A stretch of 64,000 nt of DNA from Sphaerisporangium viridialbum (GCF_049674955.1 NZ_CP187232.1:8370001-8434000); one strand, 5' to 3'. Numbered from the stretch's first letter, positions 16,766 to 27,273 are shown. Notes: generated by a model from the letters alone, not told the origin. Numbers and translations are program-made.

Positions 16766-19700
16766 GTGACTGACATGCTTCACCTGCGTTTCGCGGATCT
16801 CGCGCGCTCCTCCCCCGGCGCCCCGGCTGTCCAGGAGGGGCGGCGCACGTTCAGTCGGCGGGAGATCGACGTGTGGGCGGATCACATCGCGGAGCAGCTC
16901 GGTGCGAGCGGCGTGGGCGCCGGAATGCCGGTCGCCGTGTACCTGGAGCGCTCGGCAGTTGTCGCCGCCTGTGCGCTCGGGGTATGGAAGGCAGGGGCCG
17001 CTCTCCTCGCCGTGGACCCGCAGACACCGCGTGCGCGGCTGCGCGACATGTTCGAGGAGACACCTCCCGCGGCCCTCCTCACTCAGGCCGGGCTGCGCCC
17101 GCGCGCCGCCTTCTACACCGGGTCCGTGCTGCACCCCGATCGCCTGGCGGCCGGTGACGGCCCCAGGGCCGCCGTGGGGGACCGCCCCAGCCCAGGGGGC
17201 AGCGAGGTGCGGCCGGACGATCTGGCGTACGTCATCTACACCTCCGGCACGACCGGGCGGCCGAAGTGCGTCGGGGTCAGCCACCGCTCACTGTTGTCGA
17301 TCCTGGACGCCTGGACGGAGGTCTACCGGTTCGGCACCGAGTCGAACGTCGTCCTCCAGGTCGCCGGCCTCGGCTTCGACGTCGCGATCGGCGACCTGGT
17401 GCGCGGCCTGCTCACCGGCGCCCGGCTCGTGGTCTGCCCGCGCGAGGTCCTGCTCAGCCCAGCGGCCCTGCACGCCCTCATGCGCGACAGCGGCGTCGAC
17501 TTCGCCAACCTGACACCCTCCCTGTTACGCCCCCTGGTCGCCCATCTGCGGGAGACGGGCGGGCGGCTCGACTTCATGAGCTGCCTGGTGTCGGGTGGTG
17601 AGAGCCTGACCGCCGCCGACTACGCGGCCGTCCGCGAGGTGACAGGGCGGAGGGTCCGCGTCTTCAACATCTATGGCCTCACCGAGGCGACGATCGACAG
17701 CACCTACTACGAAGTCCCGGATCCTCCACCGGCGACGGGAGGGGTGCCGATCGGCCGGGCCTTCGCGGGCACCGACCTGCACGTGCTCGACGAGAAGATG
17801 CGCCCCGCCGACGAGGGCGAGCTTTATGTCGGCGGCCGGCACCTCGCCCGCGGTTACCTCGCGGACGCCGCCATGACCGCCGCCAGATTCGTCGCCGGTC
17901 CCGGCGGCGCCCGCCTCTACCGCACGGGCGACCGCGTGGCCCGGCTGCCATCCGGCGACCTTCTGCACCTGGGGAGAACCGACGACCAGGTGAAGGTCCA
18001 CGGGGTCCGGATCCAGCCCGCGGAGATCGAGGCCGTCCTGATATCCCATCCGCGGGTGCGCGCGGCCGCTGTCGTGCCACGCGTCGCCGCGGGCACGACG
18101 GAACTGGTCGCGTACCTGGTGACCGGCGGCGAGGCCGAAGCCTGGGAGGCCGAGGCCGAGATCCGCCGGTTCGCGGCCGCCCGGCTCGCGCCCGCCGCAG
18201 TGCCCGCGGCGCTCGTCTTCGTGCCGGAGCTCCCGGTGACCCCGGGCGGGAAACTGGACAGCCGACGGCTGCCGGAGCCGGAGACCGGGGTGAGGCGCGT
18301 CCCCGGCCGGTCGCCGGCAGAGGCGGCGGTCGCCCGGATCTGGTCCGAGTTCCTCGGGGTCGAGGTCGCGCGGACCGACCTGGACTTCTTCGAGCTGGGC
18401 GGCGACTCGCTGCTCGCAGCGCGGATGGCGGCCCGGCTGATGGAGGAGACAGGCGCGCACGTGCCGCCGGGGGCCGTCCTGCGCCATCCCACCGTAGGTG
18501 AGCTGGCCCGGCTGGTCTCGGGGGCGGGCGTCCTGCCTCCGATCCCGGCCGACCCTGGCCGTACGGAGGGACCTCTGTCGCCCGGCCAGCACCGGCTGTG
18601 GGCGCTGCACCAGGTCGGCGGCGGGCTCGCGGCGTACAACATCCCCACGGTCGTCCGGATCTCCGGGCCGCTCGACCGCGACGTGCTCCGGGCGTCGCTC
18701 GACCTGCTCGTGGCACGCCACCCCGCCCTGCGGACGGCGTTCGCGGCGACGCCGGACGGTCCCGTCCAGCGGGTCGTTGCGGCTCCCGCGATCGAGTTCT
18801 TCGAAGACGGGGGCGGGGACGGTCTGGAGGAGTTCGTCCGGCGGCCCTTCGACCTCGCCGATCCGCCGCTCCTTCGGGCCTCGCTGACCAGGACCGGCTC
18901 CGGCGAGCACCTTCTCGTGCTCGTCCTGCACCATCTCGTCTCCGACGGCTGGACCATGCGCATCCTGCTCGACGACCTCGGAGTGATCTACTCGGCCCTG
19001 GCCGTGGGTGAGCGGCCCGGGCCGCCCGGAACCGCCCCGACCTATCTCAACTTCGCCGTGTGGTACGCCCGGCGGCTGCGCGACGGTGAACTCGATGGCC
19101 AGCTCGACCACTGGCGCGAGCGGCTGCGCAACGTCCCGCCCCCTCCCGCGCTGCCCGAGCCGCTCCGGTCGTTGGAAGGCGTGGGCACCCGCCGGCTGCT
19201 GCTGGGCGGCGAGGTGGCGGAGGTGGTGCGGTGGCTGGCCGCCGAGCATCGGACCACCGTCTTCACCGTGCTGCTGGGTGCCTTCGCCGCGCTGCTGTCC
19301 CGCTGGTCGGGCCAGCGGGACCTGATCGTGGGCGCGCCCTTCGGGGACCGTTTCGTGCCCGGCACCGAGAAGCTGGCGGGTTTCTTCGTGAACACCGTTC
19401 CGCTCAGGTTCCGGCTGCCGCCCGGAATGAGCTTCGCCAGCCTGCTGCGGCAGACCCGCTCCCTCGTCGCCGACGCTGCCGCGAACCAGGAGATCCCCTT
19501 CGACGTGGTACAGCGCGCGGTGGGCGAGGTCCCGCTGACCGTATGGTTCAACCATCTCGGCCCGCCGGATCCCGCGCCCGCGTTCGTCGGGCTCCAGACG
19601 GAGATCCTCGACGCCCCGCCTGCCGGCGCGATCTTCGACCTCAACGTCTACGTCACCGATCTTCCGGACGGCCTGAGCGTCGAGCTGGTCTTCAACGAGA

Positions 19701-21580
19701 AGCGCTGCGATCGCGACCAGATGGCTGCCCTGCTCGTCCAGTACCGTCGGCTGCTGCTGCGCGCGGCGGCCGACCCCGACCTGCCGTTCGAGGAGCACGC
19801 GCTGACCGTACGGCGGGAGCGGCCGGTCGCGGAGCCGAAGGAGCACGCGCCGATCACCGCGACCGTGGCGGCGCGGGCGCGTGGGCGGCGGGACGCCGTG
19901 GCCGTCGAATCAGAGGCCGGCGAGGTGACATACGCACAGCTCGGAGCGTGGGCGGGCGCTGTCGCCCGCGACTTGCGCGAGGCCGGTCTGGGCCCGGGCG
20001 ACGTGGTCGCCGTGCGCGCTGAGCGCTGCGCCGCCCTGCCCGCGACCCTCCTCGGCGTCCTGGCCGCCGGCGCGGCCTTCTGCCTGCTCGATCCGGCATA
20101 TCCCGAGCGGCGGCTGGCCGCCCAGGCGGAGCGGGCCGGCGCGGTCGCGACCGTGTGGGCCAGGGCGGAGGACGGGCCGCGGGTGGGTCCCTCGCTCCGT
20201 GGGACGCCCGCGGAACCACTCGCGTATGTCGCGTTCACCTCCGGGACCACGGGGGAGCCCGCCCCGGTCTTCGGCGGCCAGACGCCCGTCGCCCACTTCC
20301 TGAAGTGGTACGCCGACCGGTTCGCGCTGTCCCCCTCCGACAGGTTCGCGCTGCTGTCCGGCGTCGCCCATGACCCTGTGCTACGGGACGTGTTCGCCCC
20401 TCTGTACGCCGGAGGCGTTCTGTGCGTCCCGCCGTCCGGAGCGCTCCGTGCCCCGAGGGAACTGGCGCGCTGGCTGCGTGCCAAGGCCGTCACCGTGGCC
20501 CATGTGACGCCTCCGTTGATCAGAATGCTGGCGGCGGCGGCCCAGGCCCCGCTGACCGCGCTGCGCCTCCTGGTTTCGGGCGGCGACGCGCTGCTCGGCG
20601 CGGACGTGGATCTCGCGCGCCAGCTGGCGCCCAACGCCTCCCTCGTCAATTTCTACGGGTCCACCGAGACGCCGCAGGCCATGAGCTGGCAGGAGATCTC
20701 GCCGTCCGAGACCTTCACCGGGCGGGTTCCGGTCGGGTGCGGGATCGAAGGCGTCGAGCTGGTCGTCGTCGGAGCCGGGGGCCAGCCCGCCGCGCCGGGG
20801 GAGCTGGGCCGCGTCACCGTGCGGACGCCGTACCTGACGCACGGCAGGGGCCGGGTCTACGACACCGGCGATCTCGGGCGGCACCTGCCCGGCGGGCGCG
20901 TGCGCGTGTACGGCAGGGCCGACGACCAGGTGAAGATCTCCGGATTCAGGGTGGAGCCCGGCGAGGTGGACGTCTTCGCGACGCGCCTGCCGTACGTGCG
21001 CGAGTGCGTCACGGTCGCCCGCCCAGGTCCCGGCGGGTCCCGGCTCGTCAGCTACGTGGCGGGCGCGGACGGCTCCCGCCCGGCTCTCGACCGTCTCCGG
21101 GCCGACCTGCGTGCCGACCTACCCGCGCACGCGCTGCCTTCGGCCCTGGTGCTGGTGGAGGAACTGCCGATGACCCCGAACGGCAAGATCGACCGCGCCG
21201 CCCTTCCGCTCCCCTCGACACCCCGGCGGGGCCCGGTGACCGTCGCGGACGCCGGCGACGCGGAGAACGTGATCGCCGGGATATGGGCGGAGGTGCTCCT
21301 CTTGGATCGGGTGGAGCTCGACGAGAACTTCTTCGACCTCGGCGGCTCCTCCGTCCGGATGCTGGCGGTCCAGGCCGCGCTCAAGGACCGCTGGGACGTC
21401 GAGATCCCACTACTGACCCTCTACGAATACGCGAGCGTCCGGGCACTGGCCCGGCATTTGCGCGGCAGCCGGTCGACTGCGATGACCACCAGGCGGGAGA
21501 CCGGCCGTGGCGAGCACCAAGCCGAACGGGCGCGTCGTCTGGCGGCCCGCCGCTTATCACCTTCAGGAGGCGAGACATGA
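16766..21580 (+). CDS. NRPS1: nonribosomal peptide synthetase, A-T-C-A-T
   Basis: 1604 residues from GTG 16766, chosen because GGGAGG sits 7 bases upstream and the preceding open frame lacks protein character. Domains by approximate residue: A1 10-500 (A3 YTSGTTGRPK at 157), T1 515-580 (FFELGGDSLL), C 605-1015 (HHLVSDGW at 722), A2 1035-1475, T2 1490-1560 (FFDLGGSSV). With no leading C domain, A1-T1 looks like the loading module of the assembly line. A1 pocket residues read about D-V-G-N-V-G-I-I-D, loosely like basic-residue (Orn/Arg) codes; weak. A2 is odd: core A3 is FTSGTTGEPAPVFGG, lacking the usual Pro-Lys-Gly, and the A4 region is GVAHDPVLRDVF. The stop overlaps the PKS start (ATGA), so the chain probably passes to the PKS. 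An MbtH-like helper is encoded at 30495. Confidence 0.92.
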   Translation: MTDMLHLRFADLARSSPGAPAVQEGRRTFSRREIDVWADHIAEQLGASGVGAGMPVAVYLERSAVVAACALGVWKAGAALLAVDPQTPRARLRDMFEETPPAALLTQAGLRPRAAFYTGSVLHPDRLAAGDGPRAAVGDRPSPGGSEVRPDDLAYVIYTSGTTGRPKCVGVSHRSLLSILDAWTEVYRFGTESNVVLQVAGLGFDVAIGDLVRGLLTGARLVVCPREVLLSPAALHALMRDSGVDFANLTPSLLRPLVAHLRETGGRLDFMSCLVSGGESLTAADYAAVREVTGRRVRVFNIYGLTEATIDSTYYEVPDPPPATGGVPIGRAFAGTDLHVLDEKMRPADEGELYVGGRHLARGYLADAAMTAARFVAGPGGARLYRTGDRVARLPSGDLLHLGRTDDQVKVHGVRIQPAEIEAVLISHPRVRAAAVVPRVAAGTTELVAYLVTGGEAEAWEAEAEIRRFAAARLAPAAVPAALVFVPELPVTPGGKLDSRRLPEPETGVRRVPGRSPAEAAVARIWSEFLGVEVARTDLDFFELGGDSLLAARMAARLMEETGAHVPPGAVLRHPTVGELARLVSGAGVLPPIPADPGRTEGPLSPGQHRLWALHQVGGGLAAYNIPTVVRISGPLDRDVLRASLDLLVARHPALRTAFAATPDGPVQRVVAAPAIEFFEDGGGDGLEEFVRRPFDLADPPLLRASLTRTGSGEHLLVLVLHHLVSDGWTMRILLDDLGVIYSALAVGERPGPPGTAPTYLNFAVWYARRLRDGELDGQLDHWRERLRNVPPPPALPEPLRSLEGVGTRRLLLGGEVAEVVRWLAAEHRTTVFTVLLGAFAALLSRWSGQRDLIVGAPFGDRFVPGTEKLAGFFVNTVPLRFRLPPGMSFASLLRQTRSLVADAAANQEIPFDVVQRAVGEVPLTVWFNHLGPPDPAPAFVGLQTEILDAPPAGAIFDLNVYVTDLPDGLSVELVFNEKRCDRDQMAALLVQYRRLLLRAAADPDLPFEEHALTVRRERPVAEPKEHAPITATVAARARGRRDAVAVESEAGEVTYAQLGAWAGAVARDLREAGLGPGDVVAVRAERCAALPATLLGVLAAGAAFCLLDPAYPERRLAAQAERAGAVATVWARAEDGPRVGPSLRGTPAEPLAYVAFTSGTTGEPAPVFGGQTPVAHFLKWYADRFALSPSDRFALLSGVAHDPVLRDVFAPLYAGGVLCVPPSGALRAPRELARWLRAKAVTVAHVTPPLIRMLAAAAQAPLTALRLLVSGGDALLGADVDLARQLAPNASLVNFYGSTETPQAMSWQEISPSETFTGRVPVGCGIEGVELVVVGAGGQPAAPGELGRVTVRTPYLTHGRGRVYDTGDLGRHLPGGRVRVYGRADDQVKISGFRVEPGEVDVFATRLPYVRECVTVARPGPGGSRLVSYVAGADGSRPALDRLRADLRADLPAHALPSALVLVEELPMTPNGKIDRAALPLPSTPRRGPVTVADAGDAENVIAGIWAEVLLLDRVELDENFFDLGGSSVRMLAVQAALKDRWDVEIPLLTLYEYASVRALARHLRGSRSTAMTTRRETGRGEHQAERARRLAARRLSPSGGET

Positions 21581-24500
21581 GCGCCGACTTGCGCGACGAC
21601 CACATCGCGATCATCGGCCTGGCGGGACGGTTCCCTGGCGCCCGCGACGTGCGAGAGTACTGGCGGAACCTGACCGAGGGCGTCGAATCCATCACGTTCC
21701 TCTCGGACGAGGAGCTGCGGGAGCGAGGGCTGCCCGACTGGCAGCTGGGCGAGGACGCGTACGTCAAGGCAGCCCCGATGATCGAGGACATGGAGGGGTT
21801 CGACGCCCGGTTCTTCGGGTTCACCCCTCTCGAGGCTCAGATCCGGGATCCGCAGGGCCGCCTTTTCCTCGAGACGTGCCACTCGGCGTTGGAGGACGCC
21901 GGCTGCGTGCTGTCGCGTTACGACGGAGCCGTGGGGGTGTACGGCGGGGGCGCCAACGACTTCTACGGCGAGAACTATGTCAAGCGGAACCGCGCGGTCC
22001 GGCGGGCCGCGGGCGGCATGAGCATCGCGGTCAGCAACCATCCCGACTACCTCGCGACGGCGGTCGCGTACCGGCTGGGCCTGCAGGGACCGGCCGTGAA
22101 CGTGCAGACCGCCTGCTCCACCTCCCTGGTGGCCGTGCACCTGGCGTGCCAGGCCCTGCGGTTGGGCGAATGCGACATGGCGCTGGCTGGAGGCGTCGAG
22201 GTCGAGCTTCCGTACGGCGAGGGCTACTGGTGGCTCGAAGGCGGGATCATGTCCCGCGACGGCCACTGCCGGGCCTTCGACGCGAAGGCCAGCGGCACGA
22301 TCTTCAGCACCGGGGTGGGGGTCGTTACCCTCAAGCGCCTGGCCGACGCCCGCGCGGATGGGGACCACATCTACGCCGTCATCCGGGGCTCGGCCGTGAA
22401 CAACGACGGCTCGGCGCGGGCCGGCTTTACCGCCCCCGGGATCGAGGGCCAGACGAAGCTGGTGCTGGAGGCGCTGGCCGCCGCCGAGATCCACCCCGAG
22501 TCGGTCACCTACGTCGAGGCGCACGGGACGGGCACGCTGGTGGGCGACCCCATCGAGGTGACCGCCCTCTCCCGGGCCTTCCGGCTTGCCGGAGCCGAGG
22601 GCGAGCAGTACTGCGGCATCGGCTCGGTGAAGCCCAACGTGGGCCATCTCGGCCCGGCGGCCGGCGTGGCCGGGCTCATCAAGGTCTGCCTGGCGCTGGA
22701 GCACGAGCAACTGCCCCCGAGCATCAACGTGAACGAGGTCAACCCGGCCATCGAGCTGGAGGACAGCCCGTTCTTCATCAACACGAGCCTGCGCGAATGG
22801 CCACGCTGGGCGAACCCGCGTCGCGCGGGCGTCAGCTCGTTCGGGATCGGCGGCACCAACGCCCATCTCATCGTCGAGGAGCCGCCCGCGCCGGAGCCGG
22901 AGCCAGCGGAGCCTGCGGACCGCTGGCAGCTCATCCCCGTGTCCGCCAAGACACCCGCGGCGGCCGAGCAGGCGGCCCGGCGACTGGCGGTGCATCTGCG
23001 CGACAACCCCGGGCTCCCGCTGCCCGCCGTCGCCAGGACGATGCAGACGGGCCGCGCGGAGCACCCGCACCGCAGAGCCGTGGTCGCCCGGGAGTCGGGA
23101 GAGGCCGCGGCCCTGCTCGGCATGGCCAAGGGGCCGCAGGTCGTCGTCTCCTCGTCCGCGGCCGTGCCACGCACGGTGGCCCTGATGTTCCCCGGACAGG
23201 GGGCGCAGCACCCGAGCATGGGACGCGACCTCTACGAGCGGCAGCAGACGTTCCGCGACGCGGTCAACCACTGCGCAGAGCACCTGCGGGGCCGGCTCGG
23301 CCTCGACCTGCGGGGACTGTTCTACCCCGAGCCGGGGCAGGAGGAGGACGCGGCCCGGCAACTCGCCGAGACCCGCCTGACGCAGCCCGCGCTATTCACC
23401 GTCGAGTACGCTATGGCGCGCCTCCTGGAGTCGTGGGGGATCTGGCCCGCCGCGATGATCGGGCACAGCGTCGGCGAGTACGTCGCGGCCCACGTCGCCG
23501 GTGTGTTCTCGCTGGAGTGCGCGCTCGACCTGGTGGCCACGCGGGGCCAGCTGATGCAGTCCATGCCGCGCGGCGCCATGCTCGCCGTACCGATGCAGGA
23601 GAGCCTGCTGGCAGCCATGGTCTACGGAGAGGTGGAGATCGCCGCGGCGAACGCCACGCACGTGACCGTGGTCGCCGGTCCCGAGGAGGCGATCGCCGAC
23701 TTCGATGAGACCCTCCGCCGCCAGGGCATCGAGGGCCGCAGGCTCCACACGTCGCACGCGTTCCACTCCGCTCTCATGGAGTCCGCGCTGGCGCCGTTCC
23801 AGGAGGCCGTGGCGAAGACGGCCCCGAAGCCGCCGACCATACCTTTCGTCTCGAACGTCACGGGCACCTGGATCACCGACGAGCAGGCCATGGACCCGGC
23901 CTACTGGGCTCAGCACCTACGCCAGCCAGTCAGGTTCGCCGACGGCCTGGTCGCCGTCGGCGCCGACCAGGCCGTCGTCCTGGTGGAGGCCGGTCCGGGA
24001 GAGAGCCTGACCACGCTGGCCAAACAGTGTCTGACCGGCCAGGGCACGCCTATCGTGCCGACCATGCGTCACCCCCTCCGGGAGACTGACGACGAAATGA
24101 CATTCCTGGCCGCGGCGGGCCGGCTGTGGGCGACCGGGGTGGACCTGGACTGGGCCGCCGGGCGGGGACGCCGCCGCAAGACGCCGCTGCCCGAGTACCC
24201 CTACGAGCGGCAGCGCTTCTGGGTGGACCCCGACCCGGAGACCCAAGCCGCCGAGGCCAACGCGGACGAACCCGACCTGCTTCCGGTCGAGCGGGCGGTC
24301 TTCAGGACGACGTGGCGTGAGAGCCCGCTGCCCCTGGACGTCCCTGCCGCTGCTCTCGGGGCGCGTTGGCTGATCTTCAGCCCGGCCCGGGGCCCCGTGG
24401 AGGCGCTCGGCAGGCGGCTCGCGGCGGACGGCGCCGAGGTGACCATGGTGATCCCCGGCACGGACTTCGCCGAGATCGACGCGATGCGCGTCGCTCTCCT

Positions 24501-27111
24501 CCCGGGCAGCCGGGGCGATTATCAGCGGCTCTTCGACAGGTTCGCCGCCGGATCCACCCCAACCCACATCGTGCACGGCTGGACGGCGGTCGAGCCCGTC
24601 CGCGACGTGCTCGACGAAGCCCACGTGAGTGCGGTCGCCGACACCGGGTTCTACTCGCTCATGTTCCTCGCCCAGGAGGTCGACCGTCGCTCCCCCGAAC
24701 ATCCGATCGCCATCACCGTGGTGAGCGCCGGCGTCCAGGAGATCGCAGGCGACGAGCCGATCGAACCGGCCAAGGCCCTCCTGCTCGGACCGGTTCAGCT
24801 CATCAACCGGGAGATCTCCGGAGTCACCTGCCGCAGCGTGGACATCCAGGTGCCCTGCACGCTGAGCGACGAGGCCGTGGCAGGCCAGTTGCTGGGAGAG
24901 ATCCACACTCCAGGCGATGACGTGCAGATCGGCTGGCGGGGCAGGAAGCGCTGGACATGGTCGTACGACAGGCTGCCCATGCCCGGCCCTGGCGGGGTGC
25001 CCGCGCTCCTGAAGCCGGACGGGACATACCTGATCACCGGCGGGCTCGGCGGAATCGGTCTCACCGTGGCGCTGGATCTCGCCCGGGCGGTGCGGGCACG
25101 GCTGGTCCTCGCCAGCCGGTCCGGGTTCCCCGAGCGCGAGTGCTGGGACGCCCTGCTCGCCGACGAGACCGCCGATGAGCACCTGCGCTCGCGGCTCCGG
25201 CGGCTCCTGGAGATCGAGGCCGCGGGCGGCGAGATCATGGTCGCAAGCTGCGACATCGGAGACGAGGCGCAGCTCAGGGCGCTGGCGGCCGCCGCCGAGG
25301 AGCGCTTCGGCGGGATCGACGGGGTGTTCCACTCTGCGGGCGTGACGGCGGGCGGAATGCTCGCCGTGCGCACGCGCGAGGAGGCCGAGGAGGTGCTCCG
25401 GCCCAAGGTCGCGGGCACCCTCTCCCTGCATCGCGTGCTCGGGGATAGCGGCGCGTTCCTCGTGCTCTTCTCCTCGATCGCGGCGGTGGTCGGCACGTTC
25501 GGCCTCGTCGACTACTGTGCCGCCAACTGCTTCCTCGACGCCTTCGCCCGCCGTCTCAGCACCCGCGGCGCGCCCGTGCTGTCGATTGGCTGGGGGATGT
25601 GGAACGAGGTCGGGATGGCGTCGGAGGCAGAGGAGTCCGCGCCGCATCTCTTCCGGGAGCTGCAGAGCGGCATCCGCTACGAGGACGTCGACGCGCCGCT
25701 GCTCGACCGGCGCGTCCGCGACCGCACCAGCGACGCGATCTTCTCGGCGCTGCTGCAGCCCGACGGGCACTGGGCGCTGACTGAGCATCGGATCGGGGGG
25801 GCGGCCGTGTTGCCCGGCACGTACTGCCTCGAGCTGATCCACGAGGCGGCCGGCCTGGCGGCCGGCCCGACCGGTGCCGAGGTGGAGATCAGCGACGTCA
25901 TCTTCCTCGGCCCCGCCGTCGTCGCCGGCCCGAGGGAGCTGCGTGTCGTCCTCAGGGAGGAGGGCGACGAGTACGACGCCACCATCATCACCGCGCCCGT
26001 CGTACGCGGGCACGCGAACTGGACCGAGCACGTCAAGGCGCGGGTCAGGGTGCGGGAGGCGACGCCCGCGCCCGGTCACGACCTCGAGGCCATCAAGGCC
26101 GCCTGCGCCGAGCTGCAGTACGACGACTCCAAGCTCGACAGCAGCGCGATCGTCAGGTTCGGGGCGCACTGGAACAACGTCGGCCTGGTCCGGGTCGGCG
26201 AGGGAGAGGAGATCGCGCGGCTGGAGCTGCGCCCGGAGTTCCACTCCGAGTGCGACAGGTTCGCCCTACATCCGTCGCTGTTCGACGACGCCGTCTCCAA
26301 CAGCCAGCATCTGCCCATCCTGCGGTCCCGGGGCGATCAGTATCTGCCCTTCTCGTACCAGCGGATCATCGTCCGGCGTCCGCTGCCGCCGCGGTTCTTC
26401 TCGCACGTACGGCACTTGGACGCGGGCGACGGCGAGATAGTCAGCTCCGACATTACCCTGATCGACGACGAGGGCCGTGAACTCGTGCGGGTCGAGGGCT
26501 ACTCCCTCCGCCGGATCGACCACGAGGCAATCATCGCGTCGGTCCGGGGAGACGAGACGCGGCCGACTGTGTCGGTCGATCCCGAGGACCGGGGCGCGGT
26601 CTCCGACTGGGGCATCACGCCGGAGTACGGGGCGGATGTGCTGCGCCGACTGCTGGACACCTCGCTCGCCGGCCACGTAGTGGTCTGTCCCGAGGGCCTG
26701 GCGCGGAACCTGCGCCGTACGGCCGATCTCAACAGCGACGTGATCGAGCAGGAGCTGGCGAACGCGCAGCTCACCGCCGCGGGCACCATGGAGCGCTTCC
26801 TCGACACCCCCTACGTCGAGCCCGCGACGGGGGTCGAGGCCGTGCTCGCGTCCCTGTGGGCCCAGTCCCTGGGCGTGAGTGAGGTCGGGGCCGAGGACGA
26901 CTTCTTCGAGCTCGGCGGGAACTCGCTGGTCGCGGTGCAGCTCGGAGCCAGGATGCGCGAACGCTTCGATGTCGACCTGCCTGTTGGCTCCCTCTTCGAG
27001 CGGCCGACGGTCCGCCGGCTGGCCGCCACGATCGAGGAGTCCCTGCTGGAGAAGGTGAAGGCCATGTCCGAGCGCGAGGCCGCGGAGGTGCTCGCCCTGC
27101 TGAACAGGTAA
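21577..27111 (+). CDS. Type I modular PKS, one module KS-AT-KR-DH-ACP
   Basis: 1844 residues from ATG 21577, overlapping the NRPS1 stop by 4 bases. KS 1-430 with active-site Cys in TACSTSLVAVH (about 178) and His in EAHGTG (314) and KPNVGHL (352). AT about 535-830 with nucleophile GHSVGEY (629) and HAFHS (727), the malonyl-CoA-type motif. KR about 1010-1340 with NADPH site TGGLGGIG (1153) and SSIAAVV / DYCAAN catalytic residues. DH about 1385-1650 with HRIGGAAVLP and a second-motif Asp in LHPSLFDDAV. ACP about 1750-1830, DDFFELGGNSL. The order KR before DH differs from the textbook DH-KR order of cis-AT modules. With KR and DH both intact it should add a C2 unit and leave a double bond. Takes a peptidyl starter from NRPS1 T2 and likely hands on to NRPS2. 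Confidence 0.92.
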   Translation: MSADLRDDHIAIIGLAGRFPGARDVREYWRNLTEGVESITFLSDEELRERGLPDWQLGEDAYVKAAPMIEDMEGFDARFFGFTPLEAQIRDPQGRLFLETCHSALEDAGCVLSRYDGAVGVYGGGANDFYGENYVKRNRAVRRAAGGMSIAVSNHPDYLATAVAYRLGLQGPAVNVQTACSTSLVAVHLACQALRLGECDMALAGGVEVELPYGEGYWWLEGGIMSRDGHCRAFDAKASGTIFSTGVGVVTLKRLADARADGDHIYAVIRGSAVNNDGSARAGFTAPGIEGQTKLVLEALAAAEIHPESVTYVEAHGTGTLVGDPIEVTALSRAFRLAGAEGEQYCGIGSVKPNVGHLGPAAGVAGLIKVCLALEHEQLPPSINVNEVNPAIELEDSPFFINTSLREWPRWANPRRAGVSSFGIGGTNAHLIVEEPPAPEPEPAEPADRWQLIPVSAKTPAAAEQAARRLAVHLRDNPGLPLPAVARTMQTGRAEHPHRRAVVARESGEAAALLGMAKGPQVVVSSSAAVPRTVALMFPGQGAQHPSMGRDLYERQQTFRDAVNHCAEHLRGRLGLDLRGLFYPEPGQEEDAARQLAETRLTQPALFTVEYAMARLLESWGIWPAAMIGHSVGEYVAAHVAGVFSLECALDLVATRGQLMQSMPRGAMLAVPMQESLLAAMVYGEVEIAAANATHVTVVAGPEEAIADFDETLRRQGIEGRRLHTSHAFHSALMESALAPFQEAVAKTAPKPPTIPFVSNVTGTWITDEQAMDPAYWAQHLRQPVRFADGLVAVGADQAVVLVEAGPGESLTTLAKQCLTGQGTPIVPTMRHPLRETDDEMTFLAAAGRLWATGVDLDWAAGRGRRRKTPLPEYPYERQRFWVDPDPETQAAEANADEPDLLPVERAVFRTTWRESPLPLDVPAAALGARWLIFSPARGPVEALGRRLAADGAEVTMVIPGTDFAEIDAMRVALLPGSRGDYQRLFDRFAAGSTPTHIVHGWTAVEPVRDVLDEAHVSAVADTGFYSLMFLAQEVDRRSPEHPIAITVVSAGVQEIAGDEPIEPAKALLLGPVQLINREISGVTCRSVDIQVPCTLSDEAVAGQLLGEIHTPGDDVQIGWRGRKRWTWSYDRLPMPGPGGVPALLKPDGTYLITGGLGGIGLTVALDLARAVRARLVLASRSGFPERECWDALLADETADEHLRSRLRRLLEIEAAGGEIMVASCDIGDEAQLRALAAAAEERFGGIDGVFHSAGVTAGGMLAVRTREEAEEVLRPKVAGTLSLHRVLGDSGAFLVLFSSIAAVVGTFGLVDYCAANCFLDAFARRLSTRGAPVLSIGWGMWNEVGMASEAEESAPHLFRELQSGIRYEDVDAPLLDRRVRDRTSDAIFSALLQPDGHWALTEHRIGGAAVLPGTYCLELIHEAAGLAAGPTGAEVEISDVIFLGPAVVAGPRELRVVLREEGDEYDATIITAPVVRGHANWTEHVKARVRVREATPAPGHDLEAIKAACAELQYDDSKLDSSAIVRFGAHWNNVGLVRVGEGEEIARLELRPEFHSECDRFALHPSLFDDAVSNSQHLPILRSRGDQYLPFSYQRIIVRRPLPPRFFSHVRHLDAGDGEIVSSDITLIDDEGRELVRVEGYSLRRIDHEAIIASVRGDETRPTVSVDPEDRGAVSDWGITPEYGADVLRRLLDTSLAGHVVVCPEGLARNLRRTADLNSDVIEQELANAQLTAAGTMERFLDTPYVEPATGVEAVLASLWAQSLGVSEVGAEDDFFELGGNSLVAVQLGARMRERFDVDLPVGSLFERPTVRRLAATIEESLLEKVKAMSEREAAEVLALLNR

Positions 27112-27117
27112 CCCAAC

Positions 27118-27160
27118 AAGGGCGCGGCCCTGGTCGCTGCGGCGGCTGGGCCGTGCCCTT
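27118..27160. terminator. Hairpin terminator between convergent PKS and LanB2 genes
   Basis: AAGGGCGCGGCCC (27118-27130) pairs with GGGCCGTGCCCTT (27148-27160), 12 of 13 positions Watson-Crick plus one G-T, around a 17-base loop. It starts a few bases after the PKS stop and lies between convergent genes, as expected for a terminator; there is only a short T-rich tail. Confidence 0.65.
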
Positions 27161-27273
27161 TGCGCGCGCGTCGATACCTCGAATCCGTGTACGGCGGGTC
27201 GCCTGCTCTCAGACAAGGCGGGCTTCGGGCAAGGGGGACTGCCGGGCGAGGGCCTGCCCAGGCCAAGGGGTCG

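Noticed and set aside
17525..19846. 773-residue minus-strand ORF, and similar long ORFs antisense to the PKS and NRPS genes
   Set aside because: High-GC antisense shadows of the synthetase genes with no domain signatures.
20422..21576. Long N-terminal extension of the PKS frame
   Set aside because: Composition is that of an off-frame reading of NRPS1; KS homology starts right after ATG 21577.
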